This document shows positions 44,133 to 56,103 of a DNA stretch of 64,000 bases, piece after piece. Both the position numbers and the translations under genes were made by a program. The stretch's first letter is position 1, and each line of letters begins with the position of its first letter. A model generated the notes under the pieces. It saw only the letters and a list, made by a program, of their open reading frames with translations, searched no databases and was not told the DNA's origin. Origin of the DNA: Amoebidium appalachense (taxonomy: Eukaryota > Ichthyosporea); assembly GCA_963693365.1 (NCBI GenBank), contig CAVNZM010000002.1, positions 10,602,001 through 10,666,000 on the forward strand, read 5' to 3'.

Positions 44133-47100
44133 TGGGTGGGGCGGGGACAACCATATACATGGGTTAGGGAGGCGCAGTCCGGGGGAGGAACCCTTGGGTG
44201 TTCTTCCACGAGGGATTATGAGTGAATTTGTGATTTCATAAAGCCATTCTAACCCCATCCTACATCAACCCAAATAAAAGAAAATCCGTGTACCAAAGGA
44301 ATAAGGGTTCCCGTCTTTGAAATTAAGGGTTACATACATCACGATTGGTCCCAGGAACGATGTAGTTGGGCAACACGGCACGGATACCCTTGTTGATAGT
44401 GGACTTGACAGCAGTCAGGCCATTGCGGATTCTGCTGACCCGCTTCTTCTCTTCGGTCTTTTTAGAGGCATTGGACAAGGCCTGCACCCAGTTGTTGATG
44501 CCCTGACGGTCGAGGCTGGCGTACGCAGCACGGTTCACCCTCATCAGGGCGCCTATGAAACCCCTCGCCACAGGCTCGTTGTTCGGAGACTCGTTAACAA
44601 AGGGGACGTGAAGGGTGAGCATTTGAAGCACGGCGCTGCTCTTGGGGCACCCAGACAGGTCCATCTGCATTGTGTGTAAAGAGGGCACGTGAGGAGGTTG
44701 GATGAGCATGAACTATGAAATCTAAGTGACTGACAAACAAGGCTATACCTCAAAAACACCAATAAACAGGATGTGCAGGTATGCCTTTTATGGTGGGGGG
44801 GGGGGGGTTAGCAAGTTGCGCAAATGGGAATGCCCAATGCACACACGTGTTCCCCCCCCCCCCCCCCCCCCCCCCCCCTCCCCGCGCGGGAAACATACAC
44901 ACACACACATCCTCCCAAATTCCTTCTATCATAAACACTCGCGCATAGGGGGCGCTCCAAGTCAAGCACAAAAGAGATGGTTAACCAGCGAATCCCGTTC
45001 CCTGCACACAGATCTCAACACTCCACGCAAAGGCATATATAAAAGGCATACTATACGCTAAATGCTAATAATGCTAATATGCTAACTTAAAGTAATAACA
45101 AGCTGTAAGGAAAAATCCATTCAAGCTACGTACCAGTTTCTTATATGTCTCTTTGGCTGTGAGCTTCTTCGGCTCATATTCCGGTTGGTCGTTGGCCGAA
45201 TCGTCGGAATACTCGTGCTCCGACTCAGACTTGCTGGGCTTGGGCATGGTGCGGTCACCACCCTTGCAATGATTGCGGCTCGTTGATAAAGACACCAGTG
45301 CGCCAAGGGCCGCACGCATCTCGTCCTTTGGGATACTCTTTAGAGTAGCCAGACGCTGGCGCTCAGGGAGGAACTGGAACCTGTGGGTGTGTGTGAATTC
45401 AATGTGTGTGTGTGCGTGCGTGTGCATGTGTAACTGTGAATGTGAATGCGCGTGTGCATGTAAACGTGCATGTGTGAGTGTGTGTGTGTGTGAATGCATT
45501 TGAGTATGGAGAGTCAGAAGCCAGTTAGGTACACGTGACATGGTTTTAGAAGTCGTATGACACTTAACATGCACGTCGAATCGACGGGAACTAAATAATA
45601 AGCAAACCGTATGATATCAAACTAATACCAGAGGTATATGACGGACAATATATGTATCGTGTATATCATATCATATTCAAACTGATATTCAAACTATATC
45701 GGTATGTAACGGAGATTATACAACAGGGGTATATAAAGACGTTAATGGTATAATAAATAGACACTAGTCACGTTCCAAAACCATGTATGGCATAATAATA
45801 CAATGCTAGAAGAACAATACAAACATCATAATATGGTGATCCATAATGCTCGGTTAAACGACATGATTAAATAGTCGTCAAACTCTGTAACAAAGGAGAG
45901 AATTACAAACACAGACAGCACTTTCACAGTGACGGGTGTGTGCAGGTGTGTGTATGTTTGTTGGGGGGAGGGGGGTGTCGTACCACGTCCTAACGTGTAT
46001 ACGAACTACTCTAACTAACTTCACGCTTAAAGGGGCTTGAAACTGTGTATACGTATAAACTTTTCTTTGAGTTGGGTGGGAAGCGAGCAAAACGTGTTCT
46101 CAGAAGAACTTCGAAAAGCCCGCGACCCCGCGAGACACTTCACAGACACGCGGCCCACTGGCCAGACAAATACCACAGTGACATTCAGCCAATCACAACA
46201 CTCCCTCCCCCACAGGCTACACGCACTCCACACCATTGGCTACCGCCACCTCAGACACCCCTACAGCACTACAACACGTACACAACTTTACTCACAATAC
46301 ATATAAGCATACACACACGCGAGCAGGCAACATGGGTCTCGCCAAGCACACAGCAAGAAGCAATACAACATATAACATGAAGAGTATGCAGAGGCATGGA
46401 GCATGCACGCGCGCGCCAAACAATCATCCGCCGCTGCATCAGATTCTCCCCATACCACTGAATGATCTCCCCATACTCCACTTAGACCCGGGAATCACTA
46501 TGCAAGAAAACCCCCGAAATTCACTCACCAAAACACAAAATATAGAAGCAAACTAATACGAATCAGCTCAGCACATGACAACTCCCCCCTCGCACAGAAA
46601 ATAACTGAGTTCCATCCCAGTAAAAACTACCTAAAAACAAAATAAGGTTATGTGCTGAGCGACTACAACTACCGCTACCCATGCAGGAAGCAACATTTAA
46701 TATATAACATATGAAACATATACATGCACCCACGCACCACCCCACCATGGTTAGTACCCAACCCAACCCCAAAACAAGGATATGAACCGCCACCGACGTT
46801 GCCCTGTAGATGCACCTCTGCCCCCGTCCACAACCTGCACCCAAAACCCCATGCCCCTGGCACAATGTTATATCGAGTGGAACATAGCAACAGACATGAT
46901 AACAGTCACCATCCATACAACCACACTCAGCATGCCCCATCCACAAAGAATTCCTAGCAAAACCTAACATGCCGTGACGACCACCTCCAGGCTCATGTGA
47001 CGTAAGCTTCCAGACTCTCTTGCTGGCCATTCCTCTACCCGACAAAGACTCCTACTACGTAGGTCCCAGTGGTTTGGGAACGCCTCCGCCCCAACCGTGC

Positions 47101-50100
47101 CCTACCCAGCGGTGTGTCGAAGGCCTACTGCTGCACTGGGCACAACAACACTACTCAACAACACTACGGGCAGCCACTCCAAAGGGCCTCAACACCAGGC
47201 CCAGGGTGACAGCCACTCGAAGGGGCCTCAGCACCAGGCCCTTTGACGACGGGGGTTCACAACGGTGGGGGCCTGCCACTGCCATGACTACACCTCGACC
47301 CCCCCAGCCCCCTCGTCAGAGGGCCGAGCTCCAGACAGCAGCAGGACTTTCTATTCCACTGACCCTAACCACACACGTCGCCAACACAGGACTCATACAC
47401 ACGTCGAAAACGCCAGGCACCAGTAGAAAACTCGCCGAAAAATAACACCACACAACTCCCATACAACAACAACAACCCAAGAGACGGCCTACCCCCTAAT
47501 AAAACCTTCATACCTGCATCACTCCAGCATTGAGGAGCCCACCGTGTTCATGATGAGTGTGGCCATCCTTCGAGGGGTTTGGACGTCCTTCCCCTCAGTG
47601 GCCTCTGCTGGGCAAATGGCCCTGAGCTTGCTAAGCCACCTAGGGAGGTCAAGGTCGTGAGCGAGGACTAAGTCCCCTGTGATACTAGTCCTACTGCTCA
47701 TGTTGCCTATGCCAACTGTTGCTAGCTGTAGCTCTGTGTGTGCGTATTTTTCTTCTACCTCTAACCGTCGAAAAAGTCTTAAGTCAAAACCACTCATAAC
47801 CGCTAGTCGTGAAAAAAAAACTAGGGGTGAAAGCAACAGCCCAGAAGGACTAACAGTGCGTGTGCCCCCTCCCTGCAAAAAACTGCAGAGAAAGGGGGTG
47901 TAGCTTGTCGTACCACGTCCTAGCGTGTATACGAACTACTTTAACTAACTGCACGCTTAAAGGGGCTTGAAACTGTGTATACGTATAAATTTTTCTTTGA
48001 GTTGGGTGGGAAGCGAGCAAAACGTGTTCTCAGAAGAACTTTGAAAAGCCCGCGACCCCGCGAGACACTTCACAGACACGCGGCCCACTGGCCATACACA
48101 TACCACAGTGACATTCAGCCAATCACAACACTCCCTCCCCCACAGGCTACACGCACTCCACACCATTGGCTACCGCCACCTCAGACACCCCTACAGCACT
48201 ACAACACGTACACACCTTTACTCACAATACATATAAGCATACACACACGCGAGCAGGCAACATGGGTCTCGCCAAGCACACAGCAAGAAGCAATACAACA
48301 TATAACATGAAGAGTACGCAGAGGCATGGAGCATGCACGCGCGCACCAAACAATCATCTGCCGCTGCATCAGATTCTCCCCACACCACTGAATGATCTCC
48401 CCATACTCCACTTAGACCCCGGAATCACTATGCAAGAAAACCCCCGAAATTCACTCACCAAAACACAAAATATAGAAGCAAACTAATACCAATCAGCTCA
48501 GCACATGAAGGGGGGGGGGGGGCAGACATGCAGCCAGGAACAGGAGTTTTAAGAAACATACCTGTCGGCGTGGATAACCTTGTAGTAGGCCCTCACCAGA
48601 GGGTCGTCGAGCAGGTCAGGCTCCTGTGCTTTATCATTCGAGGCATCGCCGTCCTTGCTGGTTGGCTTAGGAAGCTTGGGGGTCTCGTCTTGTTCCATGC
48701 GGCAGTCTTCGTCGTTGTTGTTGTCCCCCTCCGAGGAGCTGCTGCTGCGCTCAGAATCAGCGCGTTCTGTGAAGGAACGTGGGGGTAAGTAACAACACAG
48801 ACATGAAAACCTATAACAAAGACACCTATTTCAGTCTTTCATACATAAACATGCACATGCAGGGTGCACGGGGGGAAACTGCTGGAATGCAAATGTTTAT
48901 TTGTGATGCTTTCTTTCGAATTCTGCTCTCTATTCTGATGTGCGGTGGGGAAACATGGGGTTCACGGTGTGTGTTTGTCGTGAACGAACTTCGGAGAGTG
49001 GATGTTTTATTTAGGGTGTTTTGTTCTGGGGGGTGGGGTGGGGGGGGGGGGGGGGGGGAGGTTAAGCACCAACAGAAACAGGCAAGTTGTGCTGTTTCAC
49101 AGACTCGAACGCGTGTACGATCTTTGCAACACTTGGCATGAAGTGTTGGTTGTAGCGACAAGCTTGGTATAGCGCAAACTTTTCTACCCACTGCTTCGTT
49201 GCAGTATTCACCGCATAAGCCATGTTTGGCCCGACCTGAAAACCGTAGTGAAGTGCGAGAGGTGTTGTTTGAACCAAATCACCTGGGCCCTGAACGATGA
49301 CGTCGGGTACTAACCCCTTGGAGATGAGAAACGACAGAGAACTGGGCTGAAAGCACTTATGCTGCAAAGGGTTCTCGCAAGCCTAACCAGGGATGCCCTC
49401 GCGAGCCAATTTCAGAATGTGTGGGTACTGCCATGGAGGATAAACAAACCAGACTTTGTATCCGCAAACTAAGAGGTTTGCTGCGGCAAGGGACGCGTCC
49501 TCTACGTAAACACAAAAGCACGTAAACCTACCCTTAGAAACGTGTGCGTATGCTAAAACGAGATTCAGCCCTGACATCTTCTCCCTATAATGATCCACCC
49601 CCAGGGGTGTGTGATTGCTGAAATCTGTGAGATTGTAGAAACGAGGGTCTGTGATGTTTTCAGCATCGAAGTCTATGTTCGAGACGTACAAACCCCCGCC
49701 CGTTGCCTGCAATGCGCTCGTCGTATAGTGCAATTATTTCATCCTTTTCCAGTCCCAACAGCCATGAACTATCTTCCTCGTGTCCATCACATGATGCCAT
49801 GGAACAACGTGTTTTGGTGCGTTTGAGTTCACACCATGTGTCTGAAACCGGAACAATAGAGTGCTTCACTACAATGCTCGCAGCCTCTCGTAGTGACAAA
49901 AACTGTCTTGCATCTTTAAAAGAGATGGGAGACGAAAACGACCGTGTCACAACAACACCAAGTCCCTTTGCCTCAGCCTTGTGCAGCGCAGCAAATGCTT
50001 GTAAAGTTTTAGGAAAAGCCATCGTTACCACAGACCCTAAGGGTCAGACGACAGGTGGGAGGAAAAGATGATGTCTACAAACACAGAGATGTGTGCACTA

Positions 50101-50483
50101 CAACAACAACGTAAAGGTGAATTGGTAAGAGCTTCTTATACGGGAGGAAGCTTCTTATACGGGAGGAGTGCAGCAAGCATTCACACAAACAATCAATAAC
50201 ACAAACATCACCCACCTATCTTCTTCGGCCGGTAGGCAGCTGGGTTGAGGTCGAGCGCCTGCATATTGGCTTGGGCATCTTTCTCTGCTCTGCTCGGCAC
50301 CTTGCCCTGCCCCTTTGGATTCTTCAGCCCAGTCTCACGAGCAGCGGGCACATCTCCTTTACCACCCACGCCTTCCTTTCCCTTGTTTGAACTAGCCTGC
50401 AACTGCCCATTGCTACAGCGGTTGCCAGTCTTTGCGGGACTTTTCTTTTTCCCGCTCTTGTGTTTAGGGTTCTTATTGGGCAT
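41425..50483 (-). CDS. Unknown charged protein, seven exons, 634 codons
   Basis: Exons 50483-50216, 48766-48562, 45380-45134, 44664-44338, 44027-43776, 42528-42355 and 41856-41425 all have GT-AG borders, and every junction keeps the frame, giving 634 residues. I do not recognise the protein. N-terminus: Lys-rich ([14 protein letters not shown]); then Ser/Asp/Glu-rich; the middle (exons 3-6) looks folded ([63 protein letters not shown]); C-terminus very Glu/Lys-rich, ending SHKKKK. A nuclear, nucleic-acid-associated role is only inferred from charge. Intron 1 holds a broken JmjC gene, intron 2 element B2, intron 5 a C terminal repeat. Start: ATG at 50483; a GTG lies in frame upstream. It is divergent to a transposase at 51302. 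Confidence 0.75.
41870..42070. repeat. TG microsatellites and G run in an intron
   Basis: (TG)n at about 41875-41920 and 42042-42085, with a G run at 41928-41945, all in the last intron of the seven-exon gene. Confidence 0.85.
43057..43719 (-). mobile_element. C0: lone terminal repeat of family C
   Basis: A 663-base unit lying in intron 5 of the seven-exon gene. In coding orientation it runs from AATATTTAG to GGCATAAG. It equals the A2 part (61981 onward) followed by the B part (61886-61980) of element C3, in the order expected of a joined A-B terminal repeat. No coding sequence. Confidence 0.7.
44028..44135. repeat. TG microsatellite
   Basis: About 100 bases of (TG)n at the acceptor side of exon 5 of the seven-exon gene; also long GT stretches near 45382-45500. 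Confidence 0.9.
45560..45870. other. GATAT-rich intron sequence
   Basis: AT-rich part of intron 2 with repeated GATAT/ATATC words like 40127-40898. No gene seen. Confidence 0.45.
45976..48509 (-). mobile_element. Element B2: internally deleted gag-only LTR element
   Basis: LTRs 45976-46580 and 47906-48509. Compared with B1 it lacks about 980 internal bases (the middle and end of gag with the zinc knuckle). It sits in a G run in intron 2 of the seven-exon gene, so the GGGGG on both sides is compatible with, but cannot prove, a target duplication. The last LTR bases have lost a C. Confidence 0.88.
47521..47797 (-). pseudogene. B2 Gag N-terminal fragment
   Basis: [12 protein letters not shown] to [10 protein letters not shown], then cut by the internal deletion. 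Close to B1 (MVEETYAH becomes EVEEKYAH). Confidence 0.85.
49062..50022 (-). pseudogene. JmjC-domain protein, broken, in intron 1
   Basis: Starts [13 protein letters not shown] at 50022. A frame change in a GGGGG run near 49700 leads to [13 protein letters not shown] and a JmjC-like core: [25 protein letters not shown] (49.5 kb), an in-frame TAG at 49383, then [10 protein letters not shown] and [17 protein letters not shown] to 49062. In active KDM4/JARID-type enzymes the iron ligands are H-x-E and a later H. Here the first His position is Tyr (VYVED), while Glu and the second His (ALHYGF) are kept. One stop plus one frameshift suggest a pseudogene. It is on the same strand as, and wholly inside, intron 1 of the seven-exon gene. 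Confidence 0.6.
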
Positions 50484-51301
50484 TCTTGCAGGGGCAACCA
50501 CAACGCGGACAACAAGTGCTTTAGGATGCTATACGGAGACGTTGTGATGTACACAGGAGCATCACGTGAGCATCCGGAAACCGGCTAGGTTCCGCCCATC
50601 ACTCATTCCGATCTGTAAAACTTTTTCATCGGTTTCCGATGACCAATCATTGCAGTGACGATCTTGTGTGCAACTGTGAATCCAATCTGAACTTCGCGTA
50701 TGACTAACAACCAATCCGAAAGTGGTTGATCACGTCAGGTTTGTTGCGGATGCTTTTATTAGCTTACAAGCGAGGGTGAGGAGACAGTACGAAGAGAGGG
50801 GGACATATTTTTTAAATTATAAAACATAAAACAAATACTACCATATAGCATCACCTTTACTTCAAGTATCAATGCCACAATTGAAATCAGTTTATACAAG
50901 CCACCTGCCATTCCTGGGTCGCCGCGACAAGCACCTGATTCATGGCCCATGATAAGCCGGCCATGTGTTTATCATGGCGCACTGGTAAATGAATGTGGCT
51001 ATTATGTGTAAATATATAAACGGAAATACATTAAAAAAAAGTGTGTAATATATTATTATAATATATTATTTTTTTCTTATTTCGCACGTTGTACTTTCTA
51101 TGATCTCTGCTATCTGCAAGATCATGTGAATGAAGGTGTGCTGTTTGCGCAAAGATCTCTGCGGCCACCCCAGATCATCCAAAATAATCTGGGATAATCA
51201 TGTGATCATCGGGTATATGCAGACTTGTTCACGTGCATGCAGGTTTTTTTTTTTTTTTTTTTTTTCCCTCCTTCTTGAATACAGCATAACACTCCTCGAA
51301 A
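50484..51301. promoter_or_regulatory. Shared upstream region of two divergent genes
   Basis: About 800 bases between the unknown seven-exon gene and the transposase gene. Contains CCAAT or CCAATC near 50641 and 50709, an AT-rich stretch (51000-51075) and a T run (51244-51266). No gene seen. Confidence 0.4.
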
Positions 51302-52930
51302 ATGATGATTCTCTATCCAGAGTGTGGTCAATATTTTCTACAGCGGCCCATGGAATCCCACCGCACCTATGCACACAATGTTACACCTGACGCCACGCTT
51401 TTAGAACGGAATAATGACCAACGCCGTACACGGAGTATCGCCCGCACACAGACGGAGCAAGGTGGTGGAAGTGACCAGGAGCAAGAACCGGCGGACGAAG
51501 AAGCGGTCGAGAATGATGACGACGATGAGGAGGATGGTATTGACTGGGAAGAAGTGAGTGATTCTGAAAACGAACACACACATGACGATGAAGACCCAAT
51601 TCAAGTTGCAGCAGAAAACACACACCACCTGGAGTTCATTGGGGACGGGGCTGCATATGAGGAAATAAGGTTAAAAGTGCAAGCACACCACGCAAACCAG
51701 GTGGCGTTCCAGGATGGTCTGGACTCGGTTTTATCGGCAATCAACGTCCCAGATGGTCAGAAGGCGTATATTAAAGGCGTCAGTCAATTCATGGACGCCC
51801 TAAGAGCGGATGCAAACTACCCGTTTGCAAACATGGCTGAGGTATATATCCCATTACACTCTCAGTATTATGCTCCGACCAGACGCAACTCACCCAGTTT
51901 GCTGGGAAGAAGGCGTACCCGATATATGTCAGTATCGGCAACATCAACAGTGATGTCAGGCCGAAAGACTGGGCCAGGTACGTGTGGACTATGGACTAAG
52001 AATACGGCAGGATGTGTGTATGCGTGTCACCCTCCCCTTGCACCCACTACTGGTGCATCAGGCTTTTGCTATGTGTGTGTGTGACAGTGCATGTGCCAAT
52101 TTACACGTGGCCGTTCGTGCGTGTTGTTTAAGTGCTCATACCCAATGCACCCCTACAGACTGCCAGTGGCGTACATACCAGAGCTTGAATTCTCGTCGAA
52201 GATATCGCAAGCGGCACAGACACATGCACGGCTGGCCTTGTTCCACCATGCACTGGACCACGTGGTTGGCGAGCCACTGCGAGATATGAATGTAGAGGGT
52301 CGGCGGTTTTTCTGTGGCAGCGACAAGCACTGGAGGAAGTTCTACCCACTCGTGGCATACTACATGACGGACTGGCCAGAGGGGCGCAAGGTGACGTGTA
52401 CAAGGTGTGTATTTTTGTATTGGAAAGCCCGATAGCACCGCTATTACATGTACAAAGACACTCTCATGCTTATATTCATATAATCATTGTATGGTATGCA
52501 TATTACATTTTAATACGTGGCTTATATAGGAGGGGATTGGAATAATATGTGATGAATACGGTTAATGATATGTTGTGTATACTTGGAGTGGCAATCAGAT
52601 GCCTCTCATATAATCACTGACACTCACGCAAATGGCAGGTCCGGGGTGACCACGGCATATCCTTGCCACAAGTGCCTAGCTACGTGCGACAAAATGCACA
52701 TGGTTTGGGAAAACCATCACGCAAACCACGAGGCGCAAGTGGCAACCCTAAGAAACAAGGTCGCTGAATTGCGGTAAGGCTCCCCGGCCGACAAAGCAAC
52801 CGCCACACAGTTGCTGATAATGAGCTCGCTGTCAGATTTCGATGACAACGCGTGCGTAGGTTTCCCCGGCTTCATGTGGATATGGGGTGTGCCCATTGAG
52901 CGTATGCATCAGGCTGACAATATAAACAAC
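51302..52930 (+). CDS. Plavaka-like transposase (CACTA-related), incomplete
   Basis: Plavaka-type transposases have an N-terminal zinc finger, an acidic region, then SDKTQL..F..YP.Y..IGN, LP, a Y-P-I-L region and a CPxC segment. Seen: PECGQYF...H....H (first Cys lost), a long Asp/Glu stretch, LCSDQTQLTQF...YPIYVSIGNI, then over an intron (51978-52158) LPVAYIPELEF, HWRKFYPLVAYYMTDWPE, intron 52405-52638, AYPCHKCLA, intron 52774-52810, IERMHQADNIN. These introns keep the frame. Near 51845 the N-terminal frame does not join the SDQTQL frame, so an intron is missed or the copy is broken. The 3' end runs into pyrimidine-rich DNA; terminal repeats not found. Confidence 0.55.
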
Positions 52931-53268
52931 CCCCTTCCCCTCCATTCCCCGTCCTTCCCCCCATCTACTCCTCCATCCCTCTTTCTCTCCTCTTCTCTCC
53001 CCTTCTCCCCTTTCCCCCTCCCCCCCCCCTCCCCCCCCCCCCACCCCCCCCTACCCATACCCAACCCAACAAACCGGGGTGACCACATCTGCATAACACA
53101 CACACACAAACACGTATACAAACACCCACACAATCACATACAACATGCACACACAAACACCTACACACACTTATACACGCAGACACCCGTATATCGGAAA
53201 TAGATCAATCTCTAGACCATAGATAGATATGTGGGAAAGGATATGTACGTATATCAAAATTCTAACTT
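52931..53268. repeat. Pyrimidine-rich and CA-rich low-complexity DNA
   Basis: CT/C-rich run (52930-53060), then ACAC-rich repeats (53095-53190). No gene seen. Confidence 0.85.
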
Positions 53269-53801
53269 CTTATGCCAACGTCGTCTTTACGGCAGCCCCA
53301 GCAAGGGGATACATGAGCCGGTGCCTGTGGATCAATCTCACAAGCAGGCACAGGTGTGCTCCACAGGAGCAATGAAAAGAATGACAAATGTCATACAGAA
53401 ACATGCTCAAAAAACGTAGCCTACTGCCTAAATAGGCAAAGGGTGTGGTGGGTGGGCAAAAACTTAGCTAAAAAATTGGGCCTAAAGAGACCTAAACGCG
53501 CTCAGTAGCGCCGCAACTGACCTCCGTGGGGCCGCGCAAGCTCATTATATAGCGTGGCCCACATTTTTGCCTGTGGAAATATGAAGAAATGACTTAGAAC
53601 CTATCAAATCCATGAAATCTACCAAAATGGAATTTTTGCTGCACATCAACCAATAAATTTTTTTCACAAGTGGCTAAAACCCCTAGATCACAAAGACCAA
53701 ATCAATTGCCGCCCATTTCGGACTAGATATAACTCAAACTCATCAATATATCCATATGGCATATCCCACAGAACATAAAAACAGCTACAGCTCCCTAAAT
53801 A
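53269..53801 (-). repeat. C1 terminal repeat A2-B2
   Basis: Matches C0 (43057-43719), with the first part of A lost where it joins the truncated recombinase. Includes the conserved unit with GCGCGGCCCCA-like and AATTGGGCC sequences also found upstream of ORF1. Confidence 0.7.
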
Positions 53802-53990
53802 ACACAGCGCTGACGCTGGCCACGCGATGGATCAATGGCATAACACTCCTCAAAATACTCCACCAGGAGGTCGTCCAGTTCGGCGGGGGACTTGGTGTCG
53901 GTGCCAGGGGGCAACCAATCCAGGAACTCAACAACAGCATCCCGGTAGGCCTTGAGGGTTGGAATATGGCCTGGTCAGCCAGAAAACCGC
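53802..53990 (-). pseudogene. C1 tyrosine recombinase N-terminal fragment
   Basis: Reads PGHIPTLKAYRDAVVEFLDW and LDDLLVEYFEECY, the core-binding domain pattern of retroelement tyrosine recombinases. It is in the same frame as RNase H, separated from it by one TGA (near 53990). The catalytic half is missing in this copy. Confidence 0.55.
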
Positions 53991-56027
53991 GAGGGACCAT
54001 CTGCAGGATTGTGGGCTGACGGCAGCCACACACAATACAAACGAATGTCGAGGGCAAGCGTGTAGGCAGCCACCTGGCGGCATATACGGTTAAGGCGTGG
54101 GGATGCTGAACGACCCTTAGCAACAGCCCCAAGCAGCGCCGTCGAATCAAGGCCCCAAAGTAGCGGGAGCTCCGGGCAGCCGTAGACCGACCTAATCGAC
54201 GAAGTCCCAGGAGCAAGGCTTCTCCCTCCAGATTGTTGATGTGGTCGGAGTGGCGCCAACGATGACTGATGTTGGTGGTCCACCGGCCACCAACAGCTGC
54301 CAGGATAAGGGTCGGGGGGCGGACGGGCTTGGCTCGTGCACAGGACCAGACAGCTGGCTGTAGTGGCCACGCCTGTTGCAGTGAGGCAGCACTTGGCGGA
54401 GAAGCGCTGCTGGAAGCACCCGGGACACCACTGCACCACCCAACAAGGAAGCATCAGTGCAGAACATGGTGCTAGCAAACCCGGAACGCAAATCACAACG
54501 CATCAACGGGGCCAAAGCACACATCGCCTGAAGCTCCCACACCACGGGCGGTGGAAGGGGCTGTTCCCGACCCCCCAGCTGCTCCACAAAACTGTAGACG
54601 GCACTCAGAACCAACAAAAGCGGCCGCTGCAGCAGTGCCGCCCACACCCAACCACCAAGCAACTGCTGCAAACGGAGCTGTGTGACGACACCACGACGCA
54701 ACACGGCCTGGGTTTCCGCCACCAGACGGCACAAGGAAGCACCAGACGGGCGCAATATCCCAGAGCGATGCATTTCAAGGCCTAGCAGCACCATAGAGGA
54801 CGATGAACCAGCAGCCACATCCTTCTTGACGTTGGAGGGAAGACCAGCCGGGCCAGTGACGCCATGATACGAGTCACGCTGACGATTGATGGCGGTGGCA
54901 TCCGTGCCGACCCAGCCACAGTCGTCCACATACAGGGCATGCTGCGTGGCCCCCACAGGCCGCGGCACTATCGCACAGAGGCGCTCAATGCGGGGCATGC
55001 CGGCTCGGTCAGCCAACTGCCCATGGACGTCTTGAGCCACAAGCACAGAATGCACCCAGCCCATGGGCACGGTCTTGAGGGCTGGGTACATAAGCCGGTC
55101 GGGCCCAGAAATGCCAACAGCCTTCGAAGACACAGGCGGCAATCTGAAGTACCGCCACAGCCACTCGGGGGCAAGAAGACGATGGAACTGGTTGTCCATG
55201 TCCGAATTGCCAAAATAGAGGCAATCCTCAGGTTCAAGCAACAGATAGGCAAAATCGGCAGGGTTGGGCAGGTGCACCTTGAGAGCAGGATGATCACGGG
55301 CAAAGAGCAGGTTGCCACGGCGGCCGTCAAAAATGACGCGGGCTCTGGTGTCTTTGGGGACCCCAAACAGCCCATTGATGGCCAGTGGGTTTTCCTTAGC
55401 CTCGAAATAGTGCACCATGCCGCAGTCTTGAAGCCGAAGAATCAGGGGACCGTATTCCCCACTGGGAACGTGATGCGCCGGTCGGATGCGGCGCAGCTCT
55501 GCATGCGTCGGCGGAACAGGCTTGAGAAGGCCGCCGTCGCAGTGGGCCAAAAACGGCTGCAGTGTAGGAGACAAAAACTGCAACACGTCCACTGTGGCTC
55601 CAACCCCAGGGGGTGGGAAAGCGGCATTTGCCGCCGTGAGAGGTAGCCATCCTGTCAATACAGGGTAGGCCGGGGGGAACGCAGCCAAAACACTACTTGC
55701 AGGCTGAGCGTCGTAGACATCCGCGCGTATAGCATCGTAGCTGGCCCTGAGGACAAAGGTCCACAGGGCATGGTGGTGACTGTTCACCAACCGGGTCGGG
55801 AATGGCCAAGGGCCGCCTGCCCACAACTCGTTGAGGGCACCAAGACAACGGTTAGCCAAGGTTACCCCATTCAGGCGGTGAGACAGACGTTGCCGACGGC
55901 GTTGACTCCGTAAACGGCCTTGCCCAGAACGGTCCGGCACAGGAATGGCCGGAACAGGAAACAAATCAGAGGCGGCAAAGACATGACGTGGCATAGCTGT
56001 GGAATCCTTAGAAAAATTAGGGGGCAT
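53990..56027 (-). pseudogene. C1 reverse transcriptase-RNase H (ORF2)
   Basis: Main frame 54192-56027, 611 residues, starting MPPNFSKDSTAM. RT motifs: NGLFGVPKDTRARVIFDGRRGN, NSDMDNQFHRLL, YPALKTVPMGWVHSV and catalytic YVDD (366-369). RNase H starts MFCTDASLLGGAVVSR. A frameshift near 54210 moves the end (LDSTALLGAVAKG, HNPADGPSRFSG) to another frame. NPADxxSR ending RNase H is typical of DIRS-order elements. Confidence 0.8.
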
Positions 56028-56103
56028 ATTTAATCAAGGCACGTGGCAGGAAACCACAAGAAAATAATATACAGAACCGCGTGCCGAACCCCCAAAGGGC
56101 CGT

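Noticed and set aside
43722-44258. 178-residue minus ORF as a separate gene
   Set aside because: Its C-terminal part is exon 5 of the seven-exon gene and the His/Thr-rich part is a microsatellite in the intron.
54864-55646. 260-residue plus-strand ORF
   Set aside because: Antisense of the C1 reverse transcriptase.
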